This document shows, one piece after another, positions 15,044-26,462 of a DNA stretch of 64,000 nt. The DNA lies in contig WBMZ01000225.1 of NCBI GenBank assembly GCA_013400975.1, forward strand, positions 1-64,000, written 5' to 3'. A program made the position numbers and the translations under genes. Origin of the DNA: Atrichornis clamosus (lineage: Eukaryota; Chordata; Aves; Passeriformes; Menuridae). The number at the start of each line of letters is the position of its first letter. Within the stretch, counting starts at the first letter, position 1. The notes beneath the pieces are model-generated. The model was given only the letters and a program-made list of their open reading frames with translations. It was not told the origin of the DNA and did not search any database.

Positions 15044-15049
15044 TTTATT
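15044..15049 (-). terminator. Possible poly(A) signal AATAAA
   Basis: TTTATT on the plus strand is AATAAA on the minus strand, about 180 nt past the TAA at 15228. Position and orientation fit the 3' end of the gene model. AATAAA is common in AT-rich DNA, so this is suggestive only. Confidence 0.35.
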
Positions 15050-15227
15050 TAGCTTAAAAAAAAATTAAAATAAACTCCTTTTCCCCCACTGATACCTAAA
15101 CACTGCCAAAATTCTGCAAGTCACTGTTACCATTATCTAAAAATGACAGCATTGACAGATGCACATGGTGTCATTTTGACCTGAAAATCCCCATTGATAG
15201 AACTAAATGTGGTCTCTAACCATGGAA

Positions 15228-15263
15228 TTAAAAAGAGCTGCTCAAGGTGGAAATCAGCTTCTT
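15228..15263 (-). CDS. Candidate terminal coding segment, stop at 15228
   Basis: An excellent acceptor (CTGCACTTTTCTTTTCTTCT then CCAG) ends at 15264. From phase 0 the exon reads KKLISTLSSSF then TAA. A minus-strand AATAAA lies at 15049-15044, about 180 nt after the stop, giving a compact 3' UTR. In phase 1 the same sequence stays open for longer (EADFHLEQLFLIPW) down to about 15133, so the frame depends on the upstream exons. It competes with a second possible last exon at 13.3 kb. Confidence 0.4.
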   Translation of the reverse strand, partial: KKLISTLSSSF

Positions 15264-15912
15264 CTGGAGAAGAAAAGAAAAGTGCAGAGGAGTTTCTTTG
15301 GTAAATGTGTAGCATCCGGGCCTTCCTTATCTTACTCTGAGGTTTACGTTGGTGGGTGTTCAAGGCTGCTTTAACGTGCCCCTTTATCAGCATGATATAG
15401 AGACATTTACACTCAGCAAACTGACTGCAAAGTGAGGACAGGTAGATGACCACAGTGTTGCAATTTCGTCCTTAATCACTTTATTCTTTATATTTTTTGT
15501 GACTGTTGAAATGATCCTGTATTATAGTCTGTAATATAGAAATAGCATAGAAGTTGTAAAAAACATAGCTATGGATAAGTCAGCTCCAGAGTTGTGTTTG
15601 TTATACTCAAGCATGGCTCTGCTCTGTTGTCAACATTAACCTAGTTCTTTTAGCCAATAAGGTTTTATTCCTGTTTGAGAAAAGACATCAAAGTTAACCT
15701 ACTGTCTTGCATCATCTCTATGTGTGACTTCAAGCCTGCTCATTGGGCTTTTCATAGGACAACTTTTCTATCCATTAAAACAAAGTTAATGCTCACACAA
15801 TGCAAACATCAACACACACTCTAAGCTCTCTCTTTTTCAGTGCTCAGCTACCTTGGCTTCAGCATCCAAACAGATCAAGTGAACAATTCATACATCAAGG
15901 TTCTTCCCTTGA

Positions 15913-16250
15913 TGTAGCCATTTTGTGGATGTTACAGGCCTGCGTGCAAAGGGATTTCAGCTTCCTGACACGTGCCTGTGAGAAAGCGAGGCTTTCTCAT
16001 GGTTGCTGCAGGAAAACAATCTAAAAGTATTGTAAACTATGGTCTTGTTATGAGACCAAAGGAGAAAACATGAGGTAAGAGTTGCTAGGGCCAACCAATC
16101 CCTCCGGGGGGTGGCTGGTCAGTGAACCAATGACCTTGTGTTAGTCCAGCGTGCTAAGGTATATAAGCACCTTTGTAAATACAATAAAGAGGTCGGTTTG
16201 CATCTACATAAGGCCGTCCGTGTCGTTGGTGTCCGGGCTCGCTAGCGACA
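15913..16250 (+). mobile_element. Solo LTR of an endogenous retrovirus
   Basis: The element starts TGTAGCC and ends GCTAGCGACA. It has LTR regulatory organisation in the plus orientation: two CCAAT boxes (16095-16099 and 16127-16131), a TATA box TATATAAG at 16160-16167, and AATAAA at 16183-16188, followed by a CpG-containing U5-like tail. No gag, pol or env sequence adjoins it, so it is a solo LTR. I could not confirm a target-site duplication, so the ends may be off by a few bases to tens of bases. It lies antisense in the last intron of the gene model. Confidence 0.7.
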
Positions 16251-17909
16251 CCATTTCTTTCAAACAATTAACTGCAACTGCCTACTGTGCACTGTATGAA
16301 AGATTAGAGCTGTACAACTTGACAACTGTGTAAGTACCTCATAAGTTTCCTTAAAAATAAGGTGGCAGACAACCCCCATAGGTCTTCATTTCTACACATG
16401 AAGGAAGCAGTTTGAAGATCCACTAACCTGCTGCCTCTTTTCTCTAATACTACTGTTCCTATCTCCTTTCAGTTCTTGATTCGGAAGTATTTTACTGCCC
16501 AGTTTCCTGTTCCTTATGTCCACCTCACTCCACCTCCACCATGCAGCATCACAGACTTCATGCTGCCTCTGTTACCAGCCCTATGCCTTTACTTGAGTGA
16601 GCTACTGCTCTGAACTTGGGATCATTGTTTCTTTAGCTACAACTCATAATATTCTTCCTACTATTTTCATGTCCACCTTCTTCCTCAGCATAGTTGAGAG
16701 AGAACTGGAGGAAACACTAGAGTCAATTTTATTTTTCAACTGCCTCTGAAATGTATAATTATTCTTCAGTTTAGAGGGTGTTGGTATTTTCCCTACACTC
16801 TTGGCAATGCTTGTTATGAGGGAACTATTTTCTCAGTATCGCTGACAACTTCATCCCTGGTGTAACAAAAGAAATTGTGACAGTAAAAAGTTCAGAGTAA
16901 ACAATAGTGGATGCTCTATTTAAAATACCAAATTAGAATGCAAAGATCAGTACCAGATATTGTAAAAAATATGTGTTGTTTTAATGAAGTTTACCATATC
17001 ATGAGGAACACAGACAGTAAGCCTGTCAGTGCCATTTATCTTTTCAGCAAAGCATTTAAGTAATGTCTGTCTGCTTAAATGTTTTGTTGGAAGAAGCTCA
17101 GAGAAAACAAATTTGTACGCCCTCCCAAGTACAAGTCAGTTCACACTACAAGTATTGGTAATTTACTGTTTATTATACCAAAAGAACTTTGCAAGGCAGA
17201 AAAGACCTTCTTTTTACCAAAAAGGCTTCACAGGTCATGGGGGACAGAGGATAACACAACTCCCTGAACAAATTAACCTACCTATGCAGCTACCTCTGAA
17301 ACCTGAAGAGGACAAGAATAAAAGCTCCTGATACCACCAGCAAATATCAAGATTCTCAGTGTCACTTGCACTGCTTTTTCTTGTATCTTTTCAGTCAGTT
17401 ACTGTGGGCACATGTTTCCATATTTCCTTGCTCAGCCAAGCAAACAGAAATAAAACCTATTCCCTCTGCCTTATACGAGACCCATGTAATTTTTGTTATG
17501 ATTCAACTGTACTCCTGCAAAATTCACATATGCAAACTTCCAGTAAGTAACTTTACAAATATCTGTATTAGAGTAAAAGAGCATTTAAAACCCAGTATGT
17601 ATCAGCTCAGTTTTCATTACTTGTTTTCATATCTGAAAATATACCTTTTTTTTTAATCACACTGTTCATTAACCTACTTTAAATTATCTCACACACCCCC
17701 CATAATAATACAGCCAATCACATTAAAAAAAAAAAAAAGCTGGTATTTTTAGGAAGCCTTTCGGAAGGGTACAAAATTAGAAGTTCCAGTCTAATTGTTT
17801 TACCATGATTTTAGTCCTTAAAAATCATGGTTTAGCTACAAAGGTACACTGCAGCAGAATTAAGCAAGAGGGAATGTAACAGAGTGTGAAAAAACAATAC
17901 TAAACTTAC

Positions 17910-17976
17910 CCCTCTGAAATTCCAGCCCTTTGTGGAAGGAAACAAGGAAAAGTTATTCTGTTGCTGCTGTTTCGGC
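17910..17976 (-). CDS. Candidate 67-nt coding exon with a glutamine run
   Basis: The acceptor TTGTCTCATTTCGCAG ends at 17977 and the donor TCAGAGGG is followed by GTAAGTTTAG at 17910. In phase 2 it reads PKQQQQNNFSLFPSTKGW and then NFRG, leaving phase 0. Another frame (phase 1) is also open. Phase 2 is exactly what the preceding exon supplies. Both splice sites are good. Confidence 0.5.
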
Positions 17977-18791
17977 CTGCGAAATGAGACAAAGAAAAGT
18001 GTTTACATTTTCAGCTGCCATATTTTCTATATCAATAATAGAATGACGATAGAGGGAGACAAGAAAACCACAGGCTTCAAGCACCTTAGATTTCCTTGGC
18101 TGTACCTCTGACAGGTTTCTGTCTTCAGTGCAGTTACATGTTTTAATTCAGATTGAGCACTAAGGGACATGGCAGCCTTACAAGCCTTCAGAGATGCTCA
18201 GACTTGATGTCTGACAGCAACTTATTCCTCCCACTGATTTTCAGCAGAGACAACCCTGACCCAAACAGTCTGTGAAGCTGCAATTATGCCATGTGATGCA
18301 AGATGGTGCAGCTGGACTAGAGAGGGACACTGCAGAGCCTTCCATCCTGCCAGTGAAGCTACATAAGGCTGCAAAAAGCAAGTTAACTAGACTCTTGTGT
18401 GACGCTAAGAACTAGAAGCTGACTTCTGTGTTTAGTCCTTACAAAATCTTTTCTCCTACCCTATAATTATCACTGTACAATTATTTCTGAAAAGTAACAT
18501 AACGTGGTCCACTTCACTCTTAATGGGTGCTTTTCACCAGTAAGATCTCAAATTACTTCACAAAGATAGGCAAACATTGCTGAGATTTTACACGAGGTCA
18601 GATCAAAGCTCAAGTGAGCTGCTGAAGCTGACCAGACCAACACAGAGTTTGGCAGCAGGACCCAGGTGCTGAGCACACTGCAACTGCAGCCATGCAATTA
18701 CACACATCACAGAAGCAACCACGAATAATAACAGGAACACAAAAACTTGGTTAAAAAATAGCAAATTAAATGGCTGCTTGTCCAACCTCAC

Positions 18792-18906
18792 CATCCAACA
18801 ATAACACGACAGATATTTTGATGTTGAAGCACTGAACTAACACAAAGTTCTTCCTGCTGCTTATAGTTCCTGAAGGACTCCAACACACCATGCTCCAGTT
18901 TCTTTT
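18792..18906 (-). CDS. Candidate 115-nt coding exon, charged helical segment
   Basis: The acceptor TTGCTGTCCTGACTGCAG ends at 18907 and the donor TTGGATG is followed by GTGAGGTTGG at 18792. In phase 1 it reads KKLEHGVLESFRNYKQQE and continues to a hydrophobic ICRVIVG, leaving phase 2. The composition (Lys, Glu, Gln, Leu) is strongly protein-like, and entry and exit phases match both neighbours independently. A second frame (phase 0) is also open. This is the best single argument for a real protein-coding gene here. Confidence 0.55.
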
Positions 18907-21900
18907 CTGCAGTCAGGACAGCAATAGTTTTCAGGGTTTTTTTCTGTCTTCTCTTTTTTGAAGTAAAATATTTGGTGTATGGACATTTTTCTTATTATGT
19001 GCATTAAAACACATCATAGAGTTGTGATCACATCAAAAGTAAACTTTTTGAGATGCCAGCACAATGCAAGAAATTATAATCATGACAAACAACTTTTGTG
19101 ACATCAAAGGCTGAGGTGTGAATCTTCTCAGTTTTTTACCCTACCAGCCAGAAAGAATGTCAATATTGAAGGACCTCAGTAAAGTCATTAAAAAGCACAA
19201 GGCAACACCCACAACAGACTTCAGTGTTAAAGACTGTCCCACTAATAATCCTCCTACTACAGCTTTCCAAGTTAAAATATTATGAAACTCAATTTCTAAC
19301 CCAAAAGCCTCACTGGAACAGTAAGTGCATTATAAAAAGAGAAAAATGTGATTAACAAGAGCAATTTACACAGATTATCAATTGTCCTAATGGTGTTTTG
19401 TACTTTATTTTTCACAGCTGATCTCACACTGGAACCAGTCAGGTTTTTGAAAATGTACTGTGAGCTTTCTATAAAATTGTGCTCCTTGGTCACTTTTCAA
19501 AAAATATATGTTTGAACTTATATTTCACCATTTTTGTCTTTAATGATGTTCATGCATTTATGTTCCCATTTTCTTAAGAATTGCACTAGTTCTATATTAA
19601 TTAAGCTGAATATAGGGGAAACAAAAGACATTCCGACTTCAATAAAGCAAGTTTTATGACAGTTGAGACAATATTTCAAGGGCAATGAAGACTTAATTAA
19701 AAATTATCTCTCTCCACAATCATTCTGTAATGAGAACTGAGAACTCTGTAATAAGCAATAAATTTGTCATATCATTCATCTACATTCGACTAAAGTCCAT
19801 CCAGTAGAAGGATGACTAAGCAATTAACTATCATCAATCTGTAACATTCCCATTCACTGACAGCAACTCAGACTACACAAAAACAGCCAGTCTTCAGAGA
19901 GCAAACATATCAAATCTACATTTTGCCAGTTTTCACAAAAGGTATCCTCTTATCTGTCAAGAGCCTTATTTCATTTTGGTGAGAATGAATCTCCCTATCA
20001 CTCACAATGGTGTGCTAGCTCTTCTTAATACTACTGTGGTGTTATTAAAGGGCCTTAAATGCAGCATCCTAATGAAGCAAGGTAGTTTTACCAAAAGGAG
20101 TTAATTAAAAAGGCAGTGAAACATATGGAAGTCACTGTATGTTCCTCCATGATTTAATGACCTGATCTGATATATACAAGGTGTAACAAACCTCTTCACA
20201 ACTTTTTTTTCCACCCAATGTGTGCAGCACTCTCCTAAAACCAGACTGAAACATTAGACTCATTTACCGCCCTGTGTGTTACCTTAAGTAATTCCTTCAA
20301 AAACTTTCAGGCATCTGGCCTGACTCTTACTTCCCTGTTTTCTACTCTGTCAGGGGCATTTGAAGTCTGGAACACAGTGAATGTTTCAAATCTACTTTCC
20401 CACTTCATATAGCCCATCTCAAACTGACCACAATATTAGAACTGTATAAATACTGTCCCACTACCTTCCTGCATGACTGTTTCAGAAATCTCGCTGTTCC
20501 TGTGACTAGGAATGATCTAGGTTAAACATATTCGTAAATTGTTTGTGATCATCATCTGAGCTAATGTTTTTCAGCTAAATGTACCTCTAAATCATAGTCA
20601 AATAACATACAAGCTCTAGTTCTCAATTGCAACTCAAGTGACAAAATATAGTTCTATTGAAAGCAAGACCTCATGTACAGTTTTCAGTTTGGTCCATCAC
20701 TATCTTAGAGTTATTTTGATCTCTTTGTCTTCCCATCTGTCAACATCAGTGAGAATGGTACTGAAAAAGAAATCAAGTATTGCAGATTTTTCAAACAAAT
20801 TTTAAATTAATATTTTGCTCTCTTTTTTTTTTTGCTACAGGACACTACTACTGTTACTTCAGCTCATTCTGTTTACTGGATGAATCCTTTCTGAAGTGTA
20901 GCAGTATATGAACTAATTAAGAAACAGCCTGTGTTATAAAACTATTAAAATACTAAATTGCTACTTGATATTTTAAATATAGAACTGTCAAATAATTCTA
21001 TTTTTGAAACAGCCAATAGATATTACATTTTGGTGGCAGGGATACTGGTTCAATATTGTATTAGACACACTTGGTTTGGAAACAAAATAATTTACAACAC
21101 CAATAATAAAAGTCATCACTGGCAAAAGTAGGTGGCAGATAGAACGAAATAAAACATTAGCTTATAGAAAAAAAGAGGAGATATTAATAGCCACTAAAAG
21201 TAATGAGCAGACCTGACTTTTAGAGGCACATAAATCTAAAATAAATTACTCAGATACTATAGCAAGGCTTTTTCAAATGTCAAGGACTAGACAGGGATAG
21301 TTCCTAGAAGCGAATGCACTGTGATGAACACGCTTGAAAAGCATCAAATGGGTTATCGCACACTAGGTTGTGATGAGAAAAGGAAGCACAGAGGTAAAGA
21401 GAGGAGTTCCTCCCTACAATTACTTGCAGTAGTGTCAAAGCTGTAATTTGTAACACTTGACCCTTCCTACACATGAATCTCTTTCCATTTAGCTTAAAGG
21501 CACCAAAACATTTTCTCCTCATCATCGCAGTGTTAAGAAGGAAAGACTAAAGGGCGTGGATATAAAGGAATTCTTCAGACTGTGGGAGGGAGGCGTCACC
21601 AAATCCTCCCAGCTTGGCTTGGGGATCGCTAGGGAAAGTTCAGCTTGGGAATGAAAGCCTGAAACCAAGTCCCTCCAGTGGGAGAGAAGTGCAAGCTGGG
21701 GCCCGTCCCTTGGAAAGGCAGCTCTGGAGATACTCAACGCTGAGCCCGTCCCTCCGTCAGAGTGTCAAACTCAAAAGCCTCCTCATTAGTTTTAACTGTG
21801 TATCTTCCATTTAACCTTTAAACTCCAGCCCTGGCAACACAAGCCAGGAACTGGCATCTTCACGCCTTAGTAGCTCAGATAAATCCCTTGAAACATTTAC

Positions 21901-23197
21901 CAGGGAATGACTGACTTGCTTATCTGCTAGTTCCTAGGGATCCTGCTGCTCAATAAGAATAATTTAGAATTTTACTGAACAAAACTTTTATTTCTGCAGA
22001 AAATTGTAGCACTGAGCACCACAGTTCAGAAGGTATCTCCGACCGAGGTGCTTCTACCACTATTTTGTAGTCTGGGGAGTAAAATACTTTTGTCCTTAAG
22101 ATGTGCAGGGTTTTCTGTTTAGGTTCCCTCATACACACACTATGGATACATAATAAAAATATTTTTAGGTGCCTCCCAGAATAAATCAGTGGAGCTTTTT
22201 TGTGCAACCTTTACTGTGCTGTAGGTTAGTTATATAATGCCAATCGGTAAGTAAAAGTCTATAAAGGAATGTAAAGACTAAAACGTGGACTGAATGATGG
22301 AACATTAAGTTTCTATTACATTTACTAACAAGAGTGTGTTATCTGCCTTGATGCACGATGATGAGCTAAGTGAACAGTTTATGGCAGTTTATATTTAGTT
22401 CACGCAAATTTTACATCTTCATCTGATCCTCCAGTATATCTGCACATAGAATCACTGACTACAAGAGTGTGTTTTAGATATGAATATCCAAACTGTGCGT
22501 GTTTTGTTTAAAATACTCAGCTGCTACATCTGTTCAAAGATAAAAGCGCATTTCACAAATCTAAATGAGTACTCACTCAGATAATGAAAGGAAAGCTCAA
22601 ACCACTTAGAGACAAACTGTCATAAGTAAAAATTCTTTTCAATCTGCAAAAATAAAGGTTGTTACTACAGCTGTGAATATTTTACAAAGATACGGTTAAA
22701 TAATAAATGGTACTGTTCAGGACTGTTCTTTGTAATGCCATCTGCTCAACCTATTAAAAACATACACTAAGATACAGGTCACAAAAGCACATTTATTTTA
22801 ACAAACTGGGATAGCTGTGATGTTAAATTACACACAGAAAAAATGTCAAAGTGGTTTACCTGTGACACCTGAGATGTGCAAAAGCCTTTATCTTTGAACA
22901 ATAGTTTTGAATACTGATTTTTTTTAGCTATTTTAAATTACAGATAATAATTATAATAATGTACATTTGGTACTGATTTTAAAAGCAGAAAAAAAGCTCA
23001 TGCTTTGACCCACGTATTAAAAACACTGACTCATCCACTTGTAATCTCAAACACTATTTCTCTTTTATACTAGGCCTGTGCATTTTGGCACTAAAAGGAG
23101 ATCATTGAAAATTCAATTTATTTTCCAAAAGTGTAAAACAAATCTTCTACAACAGAATTTGGCTCAGAAAAGATTTAAGTTCATATAGAGAGTTTAC
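18907..23197 (-). other. Intron of the gene model (4.3 kb)
   Basis: It is mostly unremarkable AT-rich sequence. A GC-richer patch at 21540-21780 has no splice signals. A minus-strand open segment at 19379-19485 looks protein-like, but has a poor donor and would create a stop when joined to the next exon, so I left it out. Confidence 0.35.
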
Positions 23198-23349
23198 CTG
23201 ATGCATTTTTCTTGCTAAAGGCAAAGTAACTCAAAGACTGGGTGCATGTTTGATTTGCCAAGGCCCCATCCTGCAGACAGGAGCTCGTTACTGAAGGATA
23301 ACTGGGGGTGGGGAGGCCACTCAGCTGAGCAAGACCGAACACTTCGTAT
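23198..23349 (-). CDS. Candidate 152-nt coding exon of the minus-strand gene
   Basis: The acceptor TTTTTGTTTCTCTCAAG ends at 23350 and the donor GCATCAG is followed by GTAAACTC at 23198. Only one frame is open across the exon: it enters in phase 2 with YEVFGLAQLSGLPTPSYP, is serine/threonine- and proline-rich in the middle, and ends near SKKNAS in phase 1. One potential N-glycosylation-type motif (NQT) is present, but nothing suggests secretion. Mixed codon use and strong splice sites make it one of the more credible exons. Confidence 0.5.
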
Positions 23350-24226
23350 CTTGAGAGAAACAAAAATAACGGCCAGGAAAAAAACATGAGTGATTTTCAG
23401 CTGCTGTGCTCACTTCCTGAATGTGAGCATAATCTTTCCTTGTCCTACCCTCATGAACAGGCATAAATGCATTAAGAAAGAAAAACAGCCCCTGTGAATG
23501 TGGCTGCACACAGACAAAAGCAGGTACATGTACCCACGAGCTGTCCCACACCTACTCTTTTCCCATGCTTTCTTCAGAACATGTTTATTTATACTATGAA
23601 TCGATGCAGCCTACTGTAAAATATCCCATCACGAATAAACCCCAATGAAGCTACAAAATGCATTTTTTTCATTTCTGTATTTGATTACTTTCCTGTAAAA
23701 ATTAAAACTAGTTTTATGAAAGATGAAAAAAAAAACCTGAAGGCTGACTGAAGTTCTACATTTTGATCTAAATGTGAGATATTGCTAACAATGTAACATT
23801 TCACCTTCTGAAGAATGACAGGCTTGATTTAAATCTTGAAACACAATTTATTTCTTCATTTCTCTACATTAATGCAAGAAATGCCATCAATATATACCAC
23901 TACAAAAGCACCCCCTTGGCGCACATGAACTCTGGTCACACCTGAAAGAGAAATCCCCGGCTGCTGGCCAACAGGAGGACTCAGACTCTTCTGCTGTTTG
24001 ACAAAGGTAGAGGTGCAGTAGTACTGGGGAGATGCAAAGAGAGTCCTGTACTACGTTTCTATAACAAAATATCATCATTTCATTAATTTTGTAAAGGCTG
24101 AGATTTAAGAGATTAATCACAGCCTTAATTTTGACTATGTAGCCTAAAATTATTCCTGTATCATTTCAATTATCTTCGAAAGAAGAAACAGCAATAATGT
24201 TTGTTAATTTTTACTCAAAACCTCAC

Positions 24227-24260
24227 CCCACTTGTGTAGCACAGAGACGTGCTGAATTCT
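24227..24260 (-). CDS. Candidate 34-nt exon of the minus-strand gene
   Basis: The acceptor GCAGTTTTTTCCCTGTAG, ending at 24261, is among the best in the window. The donor AAGTGGG is followed by GTGAGGTT at 24227. In phase 1 it reads NSARLCATQVG and leaves phase 2, which fits the next exon exactly. In phase 0 it reads RIQHVSVLHKW, which would need a different downstream acceptor. Confidence 0.4.
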
Positions 24261-25674
24261 CTACAGGGAAAAAACTGCTCATTCAACAGAAATGTTTGCT
24301 CCTCTCCACCCCACAGCCAGAGAGGATCCTCTGGTCCATGGGAAAAACAAGATCTGATGGTAAGGCTTAAATGCCCCCATCATTAGAGCGTCAGTAAAAG
24401 TCAAGCTCAGAGCAAAAATCTCACAACACTGATGCTCAAGGAAAGACAGTAAGTCTATTTCATTTTGTTTTCAAACTAGAACCTAAGGCTGGGAAATCCA
24501 CTTAGTTTAGCAAGACTGGATACTTGCTGGTTAGACAGAAACTAAAATGTTCACCCAGAGAAAGCAAACAAGGGATTTTTAGCTCTTTGTGAAATACAAC
24601 CAAACAGCATTTCCAGCTCGACTAAAGAGAACCTACTAACACCCCCCAAATCAATTCAAGTGGCATCACATCATGTCCTTGATAAAGGAAATGGGTGTCT
24701 TCTGAAAACCCCTTTTGTTCAGGTTCATCTCACATGGCTCTTTCTGAAGGTAAACACGAGTTCCTGTGGAGCTCTGAGTCACCAAGAGGCATTCAGAGAG
24801 ATCAGGACTGAATGAAGAAGGCAACACTATTTAAAACAAGTAACATCTGGAGACAAGTCAATCCAATACACGATTTTAGAACTTCTATACTGCTAGTTCA
24901 TTATCCTTCATTTGCAACTTCATATTTTTCTGCATTATAGCTCATATTTCAACGAAAAGGCAAAAAATGTAGGTTTGTGTCTAAAATGTCATATAGAGAC
25001 TCCTTTGTGTTGAAAAGTAAATTACTCCTGCATACCTTTACAAGAGAGCTGTGTGACACTTTCACACTTCACTCTCAAGGATATGGCACTAAGCCAGTCA
25101 GTCAGGGAAGGAAAACTGCTTTTATTAAATGTGATCACTTTCAGAGGACTAACTTTCAGAATATTGTTTCACTGAGCAAGACTGTTCTTGCATCAAGGGT
25201 TTTACACTGAGTGACAACAACCACTCCTGTAATTCCTACGCAGACAGACCAGAACGACTTATCTTGAGATTGCAACAGGCCTGTCACCACCAGAGCTGAT
25301 AAACTAAACTTTTCCGAGTGTATGCAGCCATGCCCATGACTTAACTTCAGCATGCAGTAACTGTCCCTCCAGCAGAGTCAAATTATACCATAATTTTGTG
25401 TCTCGACTAGTTCTGCCCTCCACCATGCCTAGAGGATTGGAGGCTGTCACAGCAAATTCCATTTAGCTACTTTGTCACACACCATTCAACAACTTGGACA
25501 TAAAAATCTCACCAAAGGTTAAATTCTGCAGCATCCTGGGGCTCTGCTCAGAACACAAGCAAGAATTTTATGATGGCATAACTACAACATGGGAAAGAGA
25601 AATTCTCCCACATTTTGAACATTGCCAGTTAAATAAAGAATAGAGTATTAAGAAGTGGAAAAAAGTTAGAAATT

Positions 25675-25925
25675 CACAGAATAATAGAATCATTAAGGCT
25701 GGAAAATACCTCCAAGATCATCAAGTCCAGCCTCTGACTGATCACCACCACGTGAACTAAACGACAGCACTAAGTGCCACATCCATCCACCCCATTCCTG
25801 GGCAGCCCATTCCAATGCCTGATCACCCTTTCAGTGAAGAAATTCCTCCTGACTCTAATCTGAACCTCCTCTGGCACAGCCTGAGGCCATTTCCTCTTGG
25901 GCTGTCATTTCCTCTTGTCCTCATC
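25675..25925 (-). mobile_element. CR1 LINE 3' fragment
   Basis: The fragment begins with the 3' octamer-like tail (AGAATAATAGAATCATTAAG) and continues with AAGATCATCAAGTCCAGCC and GAAATTCCTCCTGACTCTAA, hallmarks of CR1 in reverse. It is 5'-truncated at about 250 bp. Confidence 0.9.
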
Positions 25926-26436
25926 AAGTTATCAATAACAAAACCTTTCATGGGAATGAGTTTCAATATTTATAATCAAGCATGAGGAAAAAGCTTCAAC
26001 TTTCTCAAACTTTCCCCGTTTCTAGGGCTTTTTAAATAGAAATTTTTTTTAAATCCCAAATCATGATACTTTATCTCCTTTTCCTTTGGGTGCTTTTAAA
26101 GGCAAGCACCAAATGAAATCTGGGAGAGAACCCTTCAATCTATTAGATCACCAAGCCTAATAAGTGCAATAAGCACAACTATACTCAAAATATTTAAGAT
26201 ACAGCTGAAGCATTTGTAGACAAGCAAACATTTTTAGTAATGTACCAAATATAACCAGTTTTCTTTAGTAAGCTGCCAATATATTTGAATTTTTTGAGCA
26301 GAGTTATGTGCACCAAATGAGCAAGAGGCCCTGAATCACAGTTTAAAGCAGTATATGATATATACACACAAGTCATCAAGATCAAACTATGTAACTTTTA
26401 GATTTATGAAGACATTTTTCCTTGTAAGACTTTCAC

Positions 26437-26462
26437 CTGCAATACTGGCAGGTTGTACACCA
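26437..26462 (-). other. Possible cassette exon, 26 nt, frame-breaking in the model
   Basis: A pyrimidine-rich acceptor (TGTTTGTTTTATTTGGGTCC then CAG) ends at 26463, and the donor TTGCAG is followed by GTGAAAGTC at 26437. Entering in phase 1 it reads VYNLPVLQ and leaves in phase 0. The following exon would then lead to a stop unless another splice site is used. It may be a decoy, or an alternative or poison exon. Confidence 0.2.

Noticed and set aside
18603..18794. Hydrophobic minus-strand ORF resembling a membrane segment
   Set aside because: It begins exactly at an intron donor and continues into the intron. The frame of the preceding exon meets a stop there, so it is not a read-through tail.
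19296..19493. 65-codon minus-strand ORF in the 4.3 kb intron
   Set aside because: The only donor is weak, and joining it to the next exon makes a stop codon at the junction.
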